Origin: JBCBEX01 sp038528235
GTDB lineage: Bacteria > Bacteroidota > Rhodothermia > Rhodothermales > Rubricoccaceae
Reading direction: 5' to 3'
NCBI GenBank assembly: GCA_038528235.1
Contig: JBCBEX010000101.1
Location: 1-14,628, forward strand
Length of the DNA: 14,628 nucleotides
Both the position numbers and the translations under genes were made by a program. The notes under the pieces were generated by a model. It did not search any database. It was not told the origin of the DNA and saw only the letters and a program-made list of their open reading frames with translations. Below are positions 5,441-12,545 of this stretch, in pieces (the stretch's first letter is position 1; each line of letters starts with the position of its first letter).

Positions 5441-8400
5441 CTAGAATCGCCGGGCTAGCACGGCAACGTCCTTGTAGGCTTCCGTAGAGCCGCCCTGCGC
5501 GTCGAGCGCTTCGATGAGGACGATGTAGATCCCGACGCGGAGTTGCCGCCCGGCGTCGTCACGTCCGTCCCAGTCGAGGAAGCCGGTGCGTCCAACAAGG
5601 TCGCCTGATTCGAGACTGCGGACTAGCCGTCCAGCGCCATCGAAGACGCGCACGCGCACCAGCGCGGCATCACTCTCCAACGTGAACGCGATTCGTGCCG
5701 ATTGCCCTTCGTCGGGTGCAAACGGGGAGTCGATCGTCAGGCCGGCGTCGCCCGGGGGCGGGGCCTGCGGATCGACGAACACGCTGTTGACCAGTCCCGG
5801 CGTGCCGCCGCTCGCGGCGAGGCTGCTCGACCAGTTCGACGCTTCGCTCGACGGGCCGTCGCCTGCGATGCGTTCAAGGGCGATGCCGTCCGTCTCCCGC
5901 AGTTCCGCGCGGTGCCACTCATCGCTGTACGCCACCGAGTCGACAGTCACCGCTCGCCCATCGATGCGGGTCGAGAGCACCACGGCGTCTTCGGTGTTGT
6001 TGAGTCCGGGGAAGTCGTCGGCGCGAAAAAGGTTAGGCACATCGCCGAAGACGGCGCGGACGCTGTCGGGGGCCTCCGCGAGCACGAGGAGCCCACCGGG
6101 TGCCAGGAGGAGCGGCGTATCGCTGATCGGGGAGGCGTCGGGGTCGCCGTCGTCCGTGAGTCTGAACTGCTGGAGGTTGAATGTCTTGTCCGTCAGGTTG
6201 CGCAGTTCGACGTACTCGCCGTCCGCTCCGGCAAGCGGATCGAACATGATCTCGTTGACGACGATGTCGCCGGGGTTGGGCGTGTCTGTCTCGCCGAAGA
6301 ACAGAAGCACAGACTGAGTGCCGCTTACGTTGCCGCTACGATCAGCGAGCCCAGACACGGTGAGCGTGTAAAGCGTCTGCTCGACGAGGGGCGTCTCGAA
6401 CGTCAGCCGCACCGCCTCGCCGAGGAGCGCAGTGTCATACACGACGCTGCGGGGAGCGCCGATGCCTTGGTCCACCGCATAGCTGTCGGGCACCAGCGCT
6501 GTAGACGCGGGCACGACTTCGCTGAAGAGCACGGCGATGCTGGTCGGCGACAGCACGACGGCGCTCGTCACAGAAGGCGGCGTGACATCGGCGACGAACG
6601 GGATGAGCAGCGTAGCCCCGGTTGTCTCGTTGCCGAGCAGGTCGCGGATGCCGGTGACGGTCAGCGTGAGATCGCCACTGGTCAGGCGGCCATCGAGCGT
6701 GAGCTGCACCGCTGGTTCGGAGCCCGCAGCAATAGCGACTTCCGTGATCGCAGGCACGGCGATGCCATCCGCCGCGAGTGTGAACGCCGCAGCATCTACG
6801 CTGGCACTGTCCAATGGCTCGTCGAAGAACACCACGAGGCTGCGCTCATCGGACGCGATCTCCGCTTCGATGGGGAGTGGCCCGAACGTGTCCGGCTCGA
6901 AGACACTGTTCAGCGCGCCCGGCGTCCCGCCCGCCGGGTCAACGGACGAAGCGAAGTTGGCGCGGCTCTGCGACGGGCCTGCGGGGTCCTTGCGCTCTAG
7001 CGCCACGCCGTCGCCGCCAAAGCTGGGCGTGTAGGCGACTGAGTCGAGCACCACTGGGGCCACGCCACCGAGAAAGCTCAGGACCACCGTGTCGCCGCTG
7101 TTGTTGAGTGAGCCCCAGCCGGCCTGCTCGACCTCGCCGCGCGCTCCGAATACAGCGCGGAATGCGTTAGCATCCTGCACGATGACGCCATAGCCGCCGG
7201 GCTCGACGAAGACCGGTTGGTCCGTCACTGGCGTAGGCACCACGCTGGCATCGTCGAGTGCGAACTGGCGTAGGTCGAAGACCTTGTCGGTCGTGGTGTT
7301 GAAGACTTCGACGTACTCGCCTGCACCGTTGGCGGGCGGGTCGTAGAGGATTTCGTTGACGACAAGATCGCCGGGGAGCGGCACATCGCCCTCGCCGAAG
7401 AAGAACCGCGTCGATGTCTCAGAAATCGCGTTGCCGCGCAGGTCAGCTACGCCACGTACGGTGAGGGTGTAGCTCTGCGGCCCGGACAGCGCAGTGCCCA
7501 GCGTAAGTAGCACGTCCGTCGGATCGCCCTCCGGCGCAAGCTGGGCGGCGCTAGGCTCGCCGATGCCGTCCGAAATGGTGTAGTTGGCCGGGTTCTCAGC
7601 GCCGTCTTGGGCGAGCGGCTCGTCGAAGCGGACGAGCAGGCGCGTCGCGTCGAGCGCTTCCGCTCCGACAAGCATCGGGGGCGTTTCGTCTAGTTCGAAC
7701 ACGCTGTTCTGGCGGCCGGGGGTGCCCCCTTCCGGATCTGTAGACGAGGCAAAGTTGCTGCGGCTCGACGACGCGCCTGCCGGGTCTCTGCGTTCCAGTG
7801 CAACGCCATCGCCGCCGAAGCTGGCGAGGTAGGCCACAGAGTCAATCACGACGGGAGCGTCGGCACCGAAGCTGAGCACGGCGGTGTCGCCGCTGTTGTT
7901 GAGCGTGCCCCAGCCACGTTGCTCGATGACGACCGCGCCCGTGGCGTCGAAGTTGGGAAAGGCCGCCCGAAACGCGTCGAGGTCCTGCGCTATAACCGCG
8001 TAGTCGCCTGGACCGACGAACGCCGCCGCCTCGGTGATGGCGGTGGGAACGATGGAGGCATCATCGAGCGTGAAGTCGCGGAGGTCGAAGACGCGGTCGG
8101 TGGTGCGGTTGAACACCTCGACGTACTCGCCGGAGCCCCCGCTGGGTGGGTCGTACATGATCTCGTTGATGACGAGGTCGTTCGGGTCCGGGGTGTCGCC
8201 CTCACCGAAAAAGAACGAGACGCGTCCTTCTGCGAGGACGTTGCCGCGTTGGTCGGCGATGTTGCGTGCGACCAACTCGAAGGACTGCGGACCCGTGAGC
8301 GGCGTACTCAGGGTTAACGCCACTTCGGCCGGGTCCCCCTCAGGCGCCACGGTGGCCGTACTAGGTGCCCCAATGCCGTCTGAGATGGTGAAGTTCGACG

Positions 8401-10216
8401 CAGCGCCTGCCGTGGCCGCGTCGACGGGTTCGTCGAAGCGCACGAGCAACTCAGTTGCAGAGATGGCTTCGATCTCGAGGAGTGAGGGCGGCGTGGTGTC
8501 GGGGGCGAAGACGCTGTTGGCTGCGCCTGGCGTACCACCGCTCGGATCGGTCGTGGTTGCGAAATTCGAGGCAGAGGCTGAGGATCCCTCGGGGTCGATC
8601 CGCTCCAGCGCAGCGTCGGTCCCGCCCCAACTCGGGAGGTAGGGCACCCGGTCGATCTCAACGGGCGCGTCGTCGTCGGTAGGCTGGAAAAGCAGCGTCA
8701 CGTCATCGCCGCCGTTGTTGAGGGCTCGCCACGATGGCACTTCCACGAATGGGACGCCGGGAAAGGCCGTCGCGAAGGCGAGTGAGTCGCGCACGAGCAC
8801 GGCGAAGCCGCCCGGTTGGATCACCGTCGGCGCGGTGGCAATACGGGACGCAGCAGTCGCGTCAGCCAATAAGAACTCGCTGAGGTCGAACGCCGACGTG
8901 GTCCGGTTGAAGACTTCCACATACTCGTCGGAGCCGCCAGTTGGCGGGTCGTACATGATCTCATTCACGATCAAGTCGCCGAGGGTCGGGACCGCCGGCG
9001 TTCCGAAGAAGAACGAGGCTGAGGTTTCGGGCTGCTCGTTCCCGAGCGCGTCGATGGCACCCCGCGCCGTGACGGTGTAGAGCGTTCCGTCAACGAGCGG
9101 TGATCCGAGCGTGAGTAGGTTGACGGCTACCGGCGGATTGAGGGGGATGCCCGCCTCGATGGGCGTACCGATTCCCGGCGTGATTTCGAAGAGGAGCCGG
9201 TCGAAGATGTTGTCTATGGGCTCGTTGAAGCGGACCTCGACCATGGTTTCTGAGAGCGGGATTGCCTCGACGAGCACGGGCGGGTCGCCCTCGATCTCGA
9301 AAGGGAGTACGGTTGGGACGAGCTGGTTGCCTGCGGCGTCGGCGAGGCCGCTGATCTCTAGCGTGTACGACCCCGGCGCGAATGCCTCACTGTAAAACAA
9401 CCGGATGCCGTCGAAGTTGTCGCGCTCGGTCGCAAACGGAGAGCCTACGCCTGGCACCACGAAGTCATCGGGTTCGATGGTATCGCCGTCGATCGCTTCG
9501 GAAAATTGAACCGTCAGCAGTGTCCGCCCGGCGATCACCGACTCGGCGACAGGAGGCGTCATATCGCCGCTGCCTCCTGCGACCTCGAAGTCGTCCCAGA
9601 AGAACGCCTGACCTGCCGCCGCCGTGTGTTTGAGCCAGACGCCGACGTGGGTGCTGGCAGCGTAGGTGTCGTCCGAGGCGGTAAAGCTTGGTCCGCTCGC
9701 GTCTGGGTTGGCCGTGACGGCCCATAGTCCTGCGCCATCGCGTGTCACCTCCACGACCACGTCGCCCGACTCTCCAGTCACGAGATCCGCGAGTCCGTCG
9801 CCGAGTTCGATGCGGTCGTTTGGTGCACCGTCCTGCCGGTAGAGGCGGATTTCGTCGCTGTTGTTCGTGCCGATCTGGACATAGTAGCCGCGCACTTCGC
9901 CTTTGAGATCGTCCGTGTCTGCGAGTAGGTAGACGCGCGTGCCTTTGCCGGTCGTCAGGTTGTCCTCGAAGCGGTAGCGGAAGCGCCACGTTCCTGCCGT
10001 CGTTGCGCTCGACGTCGCCAGCGCGATGGTGTCGCTCTCGGCGAGGCCGTCCGAGCGGAGGGCAAAGTCGCTCTCGAAGGGGACGACCGAGAATCGGTCC
10101 GTGTCGCCCGTCCACGTCGGGTTCGCAGTGAAATCGCCGTCGGAGAAATCGTCCGAGAGTTGCGCGACAGCAACGAACGGGAGCAGGAGCAGCGAAAGAG
10201 CGAGCAGGCGACGCAT
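5441..10216 (-). CDS. Giant secreted protein: four lamin-tail domains alternating with Ig-like domains, FlgD-like C-terminus
   Basis: This 1591-residue protein probably acts outside the cell as an adhesive or structural surface protein; no catalytic motif is seen. A signal peptide (1-18, cut near AVA-QLSDD) is followed by a concanavalin/laminin-G-like domain (about 20-213). Then come Ig1 (219-308), Ig2 (310-405), LTD1 (411-570), Ig3 (573-672), LTD2 (677-840), Ig4 (843-942), LTD3 (947-1106), Ig5 (1109-1208), Ig6 (1211-1308) and LTD4 (1313-1480). The Ig domains resemble bacterial SbsA/Big_5 types. Each lamin-tail domain opens with a version of VNEIMYDPP and ends with GGTPGxxNSVF. A FlgD-like Ig domain (1492-1591) with WDGRDDAGRQLRVGIYIVLI closes the protein, a common C-terminal module of T9SS-bearing phyla. 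The ATG at 10216 starts the signal peptide; no Shine-Dalgarno is present. The gene follows the NTF2-like gene by 91 bp and precedes the LRR gene. Individual Ig boundaries are by eye. Confidence 0.92.
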   Translation of the reverse strand: MRRLLALSLLLLPFVAVAQLSDDFSDGDFTANPTWTGDTDRFSVVPFESDFALRSDGLAESDTIALATSSATTAGTWRFRYRFEDNLTTGKGTRVYLLADTDDLKGEVRGYYVQIGTNNSDEIRLYRQDGAPNDRIELGDGLADLVTGESGDVVVEVTRDGAGLWAVTANPDASGPSFTASDDTYAASTHVGVWLKHTAAAGQAFFWDDFEVAGGSGDMTPPVAESVIAGRTLLTVQFSEAIDGDTIEPDDFVVPGVGSPFATERDNFDGIRLFYSEAFAPGSYTLEISGLADAAGNQLVPTVLPFEIEGDPPVLVEAIPLSETMVEVRFNEPIDNIFDRLLFEITPGIGTPIEAGIPLNPPVAVNLLTLGSPLVDGTLYTVTARGAIDALGNEQPETSASFFFGTPAVPTLGDLIVNEIMYDPPTGGSDEYVEVFNRTTSAFDLSEFLLADATAASRIATAPTVIQPGGFAVLVRDSLAFATAFPGVPFVEVPSWRALNNGGDDVTLLFQPTDDDAPVEIDRVPYLPSWGGTDAALERIDPEGSSASASNFATTTDPSGGTPGAANSVFAPDTTPPSLLEIEAISATELLVRFDEPVDAATAGAASNFTISDGIGAPSTATVAPEGDPAEVALTLSTPLTGPQSFELVARNIADQRGNVLAEGRVSFFFGEGDTPDPNDLVINEIMYDPPSGGSGEYVEVFNRTTDRVFDLRDFTLDDASIVPTAITEAAAFVGPGDYAVIAQDLDAFRAAFPNFDATGAVVIEQRGWGTLNNSGDTAVLSFGADAPVVIDSVAYLASFGGDGVALERRDPAGASSSRSNFASSTDPEGGTPGRQNSVFELDETPPMLVGAEALDATRLLVRFDEPLAQDGAENPANYTISDGIGEPSAAQLAPEGDPTDVLLTLGTALSGPQSYTLTVRGVADLRGNAISETSTRFFFGEGDVPLPGDLVVNEILYDPPANGAGEYVEVFNTTTDKVFDLRQFALDDASVVPTPVTDQPVFVEPGGYGVIVQDANAFRAVFGARGEVEQAGWGSLNNSGDTVVLSFLGGVAPVVLDSVAYTPSFGGDGVALERKDPAGPSQSRANFASSVDPAGGTPGALNSVFEPDTFGPLPIEAEIASDERSLVVFFDEPLDSASVDAAAFTLAADGIAVPAITEVAIAAGSEPAVQLTLDGRLTSGDLTLTVTGIRDLLGNETTGATLLIPFVADVTPPSVTSAVVLSPTSIAVLFSEVVPASTALVPDSYAVDQGIGAPRSVVYDTALLGEAVRLTFETPLVEQTLYTLTVSGLADRSGNVSGTQSVLLFFGETDTPNPGDIVVNEIMFDPLAGADGEYVELRNLTDKTFNLQQFRLTDDGDPDASPISDTPLLLAPGGLLVLAEAPDSVRAVFGDVPNLFRADDFPGLNNTEDAVVLSTRIDGRAVTVDSVAYSDEWHRAELRETDGIALERIAGDGPSSEASNWSSSLAASGGTPGLVNSVFVDPQAPPPGDAGLTIDSPFAPDEGQSARIAFTLESDAALVRVRVFDGAGRLVRSLESGDLVGRTGFLDWDGRDDAGRQLRVGIYIVLIEALDAQGGSTEAYKDVAVLARRF
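5777..6586 (-). repeat. Ig6+LTD4 unit (most diverged copy)
   Basis: Residues 1211-1480 form the last Ig-plus-lamin-tail unit before the C-terminal FlgD-like domain. The junction is FFGETDTPNPGDIVVNEIMF and the end is GGTPGLVNSVF. The central part (RADDFPGLNNTEDAVVLS) is the most different from the other three units. It is preceded by an Ig domain (1109-1208) that lacks a lamin-tail partner. Confidence 0.7.
6893..7690 (-). repeat. Ig4+LTD3 unit, partner of the 7691-8500 unit
   Basis: This is the second member of the closest internal repeat pair, residues 843-1108. It shares the Ig segment SDGIGxPSxAxxAPEGDP and the junction FFFGEGD with its partner. It carries shorter text between the FRAxF and GWG segments of the lamin-tail domain, so the two copies differ by a small indel in multiples of three bases. 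Confidence 0.8.
7691..8500 (-). repeat. Ig3+LTD2 unit, closest internal copy of the following Ig4+LTD3 unit
   Basis: This segment (residues 573-842) and the next one (843-1108) encode the two most similar Ig-plus-lamin-tail units. By eye about two thirds of residues in the lamin-tail halves are identical, including GEYVEVFN, LNNSGDT, SFGGDGVALER, DPAG and NSVF. A 20-base exact match, GTGTCGCCGCTGTTGTTGAG on the plus strand, occurs at 7884-7903 here and at 7089-7108 in the partner, an offset of 795 bp or 265 codons. This points to an in-frame duplication. Confidence 0.8.
8501..9289 (-). repeat. Ig2+LTD1 unit (more diverged copy)
   Basis: Residues 310-572 form the first Ig-plus-lamin-tail unit. 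It retains the junction FFFG then GDLIVNEIMYDPP, and the domain end GGTPGAANSVF. Its middle differs clearly from the two central units, with SLAFATAFPG and SWRALNNGGDD in place of their counterparts. It is probably an older copy of the same module. Confidence 0.7.
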
Positions 10217-10307
10217 GGGTAGTGGGGTGGGTGCGCGGCAAGATCGTCCGCACCGCTCAGACCCACAACCGGAGTTGCATAGCCCGTGTCGGCACGACCG
10301 ATCACGC
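10217..10307 (-). other. 91-bp gap between NTF2-like gene and lamin-tail gene
   Basis: No convincing terminator or promoter is visible. Short imperfect stems exist, for example CGTG-TCGG-CACG near 10286-10297, but none has a U-run. The minus-strand bases just before the lamin-tail ATG are C-rich (CACCCCACTACCC) with no Shine-Dalgarno. Confidence 0.4.
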
Positions 10308-10709
10308 TCATCGACTTCGCGAACGATGCCAGGTTACGAGCGAGACGCGCCATCCCTCGCTAAGCCGGTGCAGGATCCAGAGATGGGTGCCTTGGCTGGC
10401 TGTGAGGCTCCCGTCAGGTGCGCGGTGCCGTGCTTCATAGCGGCACGACTTGTAGGCGACGCCTTCGGCGCCGTAGAGGTCCGTAATCTCCGTCTGTAGG
10501 TCTAGGAGGCGCAGGGGCGACGTGAAAAGCCGTCGTCCGGCGTCGTGGCCGATCTCGACCTCCTCGCCGTCATCAGTGATCCAGCAAACGTCGGACGTGC
10601 AGCAACCGAGGAGCGTCTCGACGTCGCCCGCGATCTCGGCCCGCACCCAGAGGTCATGCAGGGCGCGGATGGCGCGGGCATCGACGTCAGGGAGCGGGGG
10701 ACCGGGCAT
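10308..10709 (-). CDS. NTF2-like (SnoaL/DUF4440-type) small protein
   Basis: This is a 133-residue cytoplasmic protein with no signal peptide or membrane segment. The N-terminal helix IRALHDLWVRAEIAGDVETL (about 14-33) is followed by TSDVCWITDDGEEVEIGHDA. Later strands include VAYKSCRYEARHR, THLWILHRL and WRVSLVTWHRSRSR. This is the usual layout of SnoaL-like/DUF4440 cone-fold proteins, which range from small-molecule isomerases to ligand-binding proteins; its substrate cannot be predicted. I chose the ATG at 10709 because the frame upstream runs into the AbgT gene with unrelated, arginine- and histidine-rich sequence. It begins 29 bp after the AbgT stop with no intervening terminator, so the two are very likely co-transcribed. 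A role linked to the transported compound is possible but untested. The family call is by pattern only. Confidence 0.75.
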   Translation of the reverse strand: MPGPPLPDVDARAIRALHDLWVRAEIAGDVETLLGCCTSDVCWITDDGEEVEIGHDAGRRLFTSPLRLLDLQTEITDLYGAEGVAYKSCRYEARHRAPDGSLTASQGTHLWILHRLSEGWRVSLVTWHRSRSR

Positions 10710-10738
10710 CGGTCTGGCGCGGTCGAAACGAAAGGGGC

Positions 10739-12436
10739 TCAGTTGCCCGGCGTGTAGAAGGTCGGAGCCTCCGGGCCGACTGGCATACCGAGCACGAATA
10801 CCCAGAGGTAGAAGAGAATGACCCACCCGATGAGGAAGAAGATCGAGTAGGGGAGCATCGTGGCGATGATGGTCCCGATCCCCATCTTGCGGTCGTACTT
10901 CGCAGCGAAGGCGAGGATGAGCCCAAAGTAGCTCATCATCGGCGTGATGATGTTCGTGGTCGAGTCGCCGATGCGGTAGGCGGCCTGGATGACCTCGGGG
11001 CTGTAGCCGATGAGCATGAGCATCGGCACGAAGATGGGCGCGGTGACGGCCCACTGGGCGCTCGCAGACCCAAGCATGAGGTTGACGAAGCAGCACATCA
11101 AGATGAACGGGATGAAGACGAGCGGGCCCGTCAGGTTCGCCTCGATGAGGAAGTTGGAGCCGGTCACGGCGAGGATCGCGCCGAGCTGCGTCTCGCGGAA
11201 GAAGGCCACGAATTGCGCCGCGAAGAACACGAGCACGATGTAGAGCCCGAGCGTGCTCATCGCGTTGGCCATGCCCTCGACCACGTCGCGGTCCGAACGC
11301 ACGGTGCCCACGACCCAGCCGTAGACCGCACCTGGGATTAGGAACGCGACGAAGATGAACGCGACGATCCCACGCAAGAACGGCGAGTTGAGTACGGCAC
11401 CCGTCTCCGGGTTGCGCAGCACGCCGCTCTCAGGAACGACGAGCAAGGCCAGGATGCCGAAGACGACCAGCGAAGCGACGCCCGCCCAGCGGAGGCCGCT
11501 GACCTCCTTCGCGCTGAGCGGCTCCATCGCGTTCTCGTCGTGGATGCTGGGGTCGGCGTTCGAGTCGTCATAGGACCCCAGCCGCGGCTCCACGATCTTC
11601 GCCGTCACGTAGGTCCCTACACCGGTGATCAGGAAGGTGCTGATCATCATGAAGTACCAGTTCACCGCCGCATGGACCTCATACTCCGGGTCGATGAGCT
11701 GGGCGGCTTCCTGCGTGATGCCTGCCAGGAGCGGGTCTACGGTGCCGATGAGGAGGTTCGCCGAGTAGCCGCCCGAGACGCCTGCGAAAGCCGCGGCCAT
11801 CCCCGCCAACGGGTGCCTCCCAAGGGCCAGGAAGATCACGCCCGCGAGCGGAACGAGGACGACGTAGCCCATCTCGCTCGCCGTGTTGGAGAGCACGCCC
11901 GAGAACACGATCGCCATCGTCACGAGGCCCTTGGGCGCCTTGAGCACGATGCCGCGAATGAGCGCCGAGAGCATGCCCGAATACTCCGCCACGCCCACGC
12001 CCAGCAGCGCCACGAGCACCGTTCCGAGCGGCACGAACCCCGTGAAGTTGGTCACGAGCGTGGTGACAATGAAGCGCAGCCCCTCGCCCGTCATAAGCGA
12101 CACGGCGCGGATCATGCCGTCGTCGGCGCGGCCGCGTGCACCGTCAGGGCGCGGATCCTCGACGGCCAACTCCAACCAGCCCGCGATCCCGCTGATGAGT
12201 ATCACACCGAACGCGAAGAGCGCAAACAGCGTCACCGGGTGTGGAAGCAGGTTGCCCAACCACTCGACGAAGGCGAGGAACTTCGCAAAGAACCCGCTGG
12301 GCTCCTCGGACGCAGCACCTTTCCCGTTGGACGACGGGCTACCGTTCGTGGAGATGGGGCTGTCGTCGGGGGCAGAGGGAAACTCCTCGGGCGAGGAAGT
12401 CAAGCGCTCCTCAGGATCGCGGGCGTCGTCGGACAT
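10739..12436 (-). CDS. AbgT-family transporter (p-aminobenzoyl-glutamate/antimetabolite transporter family)
   Basis: This is a 565-residue inner-membrane protein with about a dozen hydrophobic segments. Hallmark AbgT blocks are FSGVLSNTASEMGYVVLVPL (178-197), GVSGGYSANLLIG (219-231), GSASAQWAVTAPIFVPM (456-472) and YRIGDSTTNIITPMMSYF (487-504). These correspond to the re-entrant hairpins and substrate region of MtrF and YdaH. Family members import p-aminobenzoyl-glutamate or export sulfonamide-type antimetabolites; which applies here is open. The first 45 residues are a hydrophilic Ser/Pro/Asp/Glu-rich tail, so the protein is longer than the usual roughly 510. I prefer the ATG at 12436 (MSDDARDPEE). 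A TTG at 12517 would add 27 residues that look unlike the family and would run over the likely promoter zone. No p-aminobenzoyl-glutamate hydrolase gene (abgA/abgB type) is beside it. An NTF2-like gene follows at 29 bp. Confidence 0.93.
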   Translation of the reverse strand: MSDDARDPEERLTSSPEEFPSAPDDSPISTNGSPSSNGKGAASEEPSGFFAKFLAFVEWLGNLLPHPVTLFALFAFGVILISGIAGWLELAVEDPRPDGARGRADDGMIRAVSLMTGEGLRFIVTTLVTNFTGFVPLGTVLVALLGVGVAEYSGMLSALIRGIVLKAPKGLVTMAIVFSGVLSNTASEMGYVVLVPLAGVIFLALGRHPLAGMAAAFAGVSGGYSANLLIGTVDPLLAGITQEAAQLIDPEYEVHAAVNWYFMMISTFLITGVGTYVTAKIVEPRLGSYDDSNADPSIHDENAMEPLSAKEVSGLRWAGVASLVVFGILALLVVPESGVLRNPETGAVLNSPFLRGIVAFIFVAFLIPGAVYGWVVGTVRSDRDVVEGMANAMSTLGLYIVLVFFAAQFVAFFRETQLGAILAVTGSNFLIEANLTGPLVFIPFILMCCFVNLMLGSASAQWAVTAPIFVPMLMLIGYSPEVIQAAYRIGDSTTNIITPMMSYFGLILAFAAKYDRKMGIGTIIATMLPYSIFFLIGWVILFYLWVFVLGMPVGPEAPTFYTPGN

Positions 12437-12545
12437 CGGTAGGACGAGTAGGTAGGAAAGCCCGAAGATAGGGCGGTCCGAAACATGGAGCCGACCAAAC
12501 GGCTTGCCCCTATCCAAATTGCCCAGGTCGCTCTTCAGCGATGCG
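12437..12545 (-). other. 109-bp gap between ABC exporter and AbgT genes
   Basis: On the minus strand a small five-pair hairpin (TCGCT/AGCGA) lies directly after the exporter stop but has no U-run. Nearer the AbgT start is TATCTTCG (12471-12464), one mismatch from the Bacteroidota -7 consensus TAnnTTTG. I found no -33 TTTG at an accepted distance. The gap could hold an AbgT promoter, but the sequence does not settle it. Confidence 0.3.

Noticed and set aside
5702..7000. Plus-strand open frame of 432 codons antisense to the lamin-tail gene
   Set aside because: Its translation is rich in Arg, Ala, Gly and His with no domain, signal or repeat logic, as expected for the opposite strand of a GC-rich gene. 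The minus-strand protein has clear domains across the whole stretch.
10710..11096. Upstream extension of the NTF2-like frame into the AbgT gene
   Set aside because: The added residues overlap AbgT coding sequence and look like out-of-frame translation. The ATG at 10709 gives a normal NTF2-like N-terminus and a normal gap.
11540..12442. Plus-strand open frame of 300 codons antisense to the AbgT gene
   Set aside because: The translation is dominated by His, Arg and Glu and has no recognisable domain. The AbgT reading carries every family hallmark.
12437..12517. TTG start at 12517 for AbgT, adding 27 residues
   Set aside because: The ATG at 12436 starts a sensible hydrophilic tail. The extension is not family-like and would use up the likely promoter zone.
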